A DNA stretch of 15,016 nucleotides, from the NCBI GenBank assembly GCA_049964535.1, contig JBMFXG010000049.1:1-15016 (forward strand), read 5' to 3'. The notes beneath the pieces are model-generated. The model saw only the letters and a list, made by a program, of their open reading frames with translations. It was not told the DNA's origin and did no database searches. Position numbers and translations under genes: made by a program. The stretch is from JAJYZP01 sp049964535 (GTDB taxonomy: Bacteria > Actinomycetota > Acidimicrobiia > Acidimicrobiales > Acidimicrobiaceae). Position 1 is the first letter of the stretch, and every line of letters starts with the position of its first letter. Positions 14,057 through 15,016 of the stretch are shown here, in pieces.

Positions 14057-14749
14057 TCACCTCGATCCACCGCTCTCGTCACGCGGCTCGCTCTCTCGAT
14101 ACTCGATCTGATCTTCCCTTCGAGGGCCAAGGACGTCGCCCTCTGACGTTATTGCACCGTTTCGATCTTCGTGCTCACCCACATCTTGCATGGTCGCCCC
14201 GTCAGACCCCTCCACCGCTTTCGCGCAGGCACCATGGTCAGCTCGCTGCGCTACTTTTTGGCGGCGTAGTAGCGATGCTTCCGAAGCGATATCGTGGGCC
14301 CACATGATAATTGCGTCCTCGTTCGTCTCTTGGTAGTACCCCTTGCGGACTCCCTCGGGTTGAAAACCAAACGCAAAATAGAGACGTTGCGCTCGACGGT
14401 TCGAGGTTCGAACCTCGAGCGTCATGTCGGAGACGCCGTGCTCAAGCGCGACCGTAAAGGCGTTGAGAAGTAGCGACGTTGCCACCCCTCGGCCCCACTG
14501 ATCCGGATCGACGGCAATATTGGTAATGTGTCCCTCGTTCAGCGAGACCATAAGGCCGCAGTATCCAATAACCTTACGACCAAGCACCGCAACGTAGTAG
14601 TAGCGCGACTGCACACTTGCAAGCTCAGAGAGAAAGATACCGAGTGACCACGGCTTAGGGTAGACCTTCCCTTCGATGCGCAGCACGCCAGGGAGGTGTC
14701 TTCGGCGCATCGGCACCACGGAGACACCATTGCGATCAGACCAGCTCAC
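14057..14749 (-). CDS. rimI: RimI-type N-acetyltransferase with a long C-terminal tail
   Basis: A GNAT-fold acetyltransferase; RimI acetylates the N-terminal alanine of ribosomal protein S18. Residues 8-152 hold the domain: RRRHLPGVLRIEGKVYPKPW, a central strand HITNIAVDP, the acetyl-CoA loop QWGRGVATSLL, and LEVRTSNRRAQRLYFAFGF leading to the RKGYYQETNEDAIIMW ending. The remaining 75 or so residues are hydrophilic, charged and apparently disordered (for example GEHEDRNGAITSEGD), which RimI proteins of about 150 residues lack. The GTG start overlaps the tsaB stop (GTGA), with GGGAG 5 nt upstream. Its place between tsaB and tsaD is a common actinobacterial arrangement. Confidence 0.9.
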   Translation of the reverse strand: MSWSDRNGVSVVPMRRRHLPGVLRIEGKVYPKPWSLGIFLSELASVQSRYYYVAVLGRKVIGYCGLMVSLNEGHITNIAVDPDQWGRGVATSLLLNAFTVALEHGVSDMTLEVRTSNRRAQRLYFAFGFQPEGVRKGYYQETNEDAIIMWAHDIASEASLLRRQKVAQRADHGACAKAVEGSDGATMQDVGEHEDRNGAITSEGDVLGPRREDQIEYRESEPRDESGGSR

Positions 14750-15016
14750 GACCGCTCCCTCGACCCCAAGAGAACCGAAGCAACGTTCGCTCGAGCATCT
14801 GCCTCTCGGAGATAGAGAACCTCAACCTCTTCTGGATCAACGACCATGCCTGCTCCCCAGAGTCGAAAGGTCTCTGCTATCCACGGACGTGACCTGAGTG
14901 ATACGTCTTCAGGGTCCCCAACGACCAGCCATGGGACGGTTGGAACACGATCACGATAGCGAGCCACGCCTGAGCCAAAGAGGATCCACTCCGGCGAAGA
15001 GTCCTCCAACCACGAT
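14746..15016 (-). CDS. tsaB: TsaB, C-terminal part (cut by window edge)
   Basis: The frame is open from the right window edge to the TGA at 14748-14746, about 90 codons. It carries WLVVGDPEDVSLRSRPWIAE and ends with EEVEVLYLREADARANVASV, the YLR.adA segment typical of the TsaB C-terminus, followed by LLGSRERS. TsaB is the inactive TsaD paralogue that scaffolds t6A synthesis. The assignment rests on this motif plus the gene order tsaB-rimI-tsaD; a TTG at 15009 is probably an internal codon, not the start. The N-terminal domain with its GIDTS-like start lies outside the window. Confidence 0.85.
   Translation of the reverse strand, partial: SWLEDSSPEWILFGSGVARYRDRVPTVPWLVVGDPEDVSLRSRPWIAETFRLWGAGMVVDPEEVEVLYLREADARANVASVLLGSRERS

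Noticed and set aside
14053..14130. Longer TsaD start at 14130
   Set aside because: It would overlap rimI by 74 nt and add 26 residues before the conserved N-terminus; the GTG at 14052 has a good ribosome binding site and gives the family length.

Overview
The window looks like chromosomal DNA of a moderately GC-rich actinobacterium. Evidence: a tsaB-rimI-tsaD-groES-groEL block, a perfect CIRCE element, a sortase next to a surface protein with an LPxTG-like anchor, frequent GTG starts, and a PstS-type lipoprotein. An acidophilic member of the Acidimicrobiia is my best guess, but nothing here proves it. No transposase, integrase, phage gene or CRISPR array was seen.

Left part (1-5092). The left edge holds the N-terminal 86 codons of a GlcD-like FAD-linked oxidase on the minus strand, followed by almost 1 kb with no convincing gene. 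A membrane-anchored sortase (1235-2296) comes next. Behind its own good promoter lies a 656-residue secreted glycine-rich protein with a seven-residue repeat stalk and a C-terminal LTHTG sorting signal, ending at a strong hairpin. Together they look like an enzyme-substrate pair for display on the cell wall.

Middle (5093-9281). A thioredoxin gene (minus) diverges from an S51-family peptidase gene. Their intergenic region carries a CsoR/CstR-like dyad and a 10-bp hairpin abutting the thioredoxin Shine-Dalgarno site. Then come a SAM-dependent methyltransferase, a tRNA-Arg(TCG), about 600 bp without a gene, and a PstS-like phosphate-binding lipoprotein without the rest of a Pst transporter.

Fluoride module (9420-10775). 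A -10 hexamer, a fluoride (crcB-motif) riboswitch, two tiny coupled leader ORFs, then crcB, a DUF190 gene and a second crcB, each overlapping the next by 4 bp. The riboswitch would sense fluoride, and the two CrcB proteins probably form the exporting channel. This leader is the most interesting part of the window.

Right part (10892-15016, all minus). tsaB (cut by the window edge), rimI and tsaD overlap or nearly touch, giving tRNA t6A synthesis plus ribosomal protein acetylation. groES-groEL follow under a CIRCE/HrcA operator and end at a strong terminator. A run of 10 Ns inside groEL appears to be an assembly join, not a real break.
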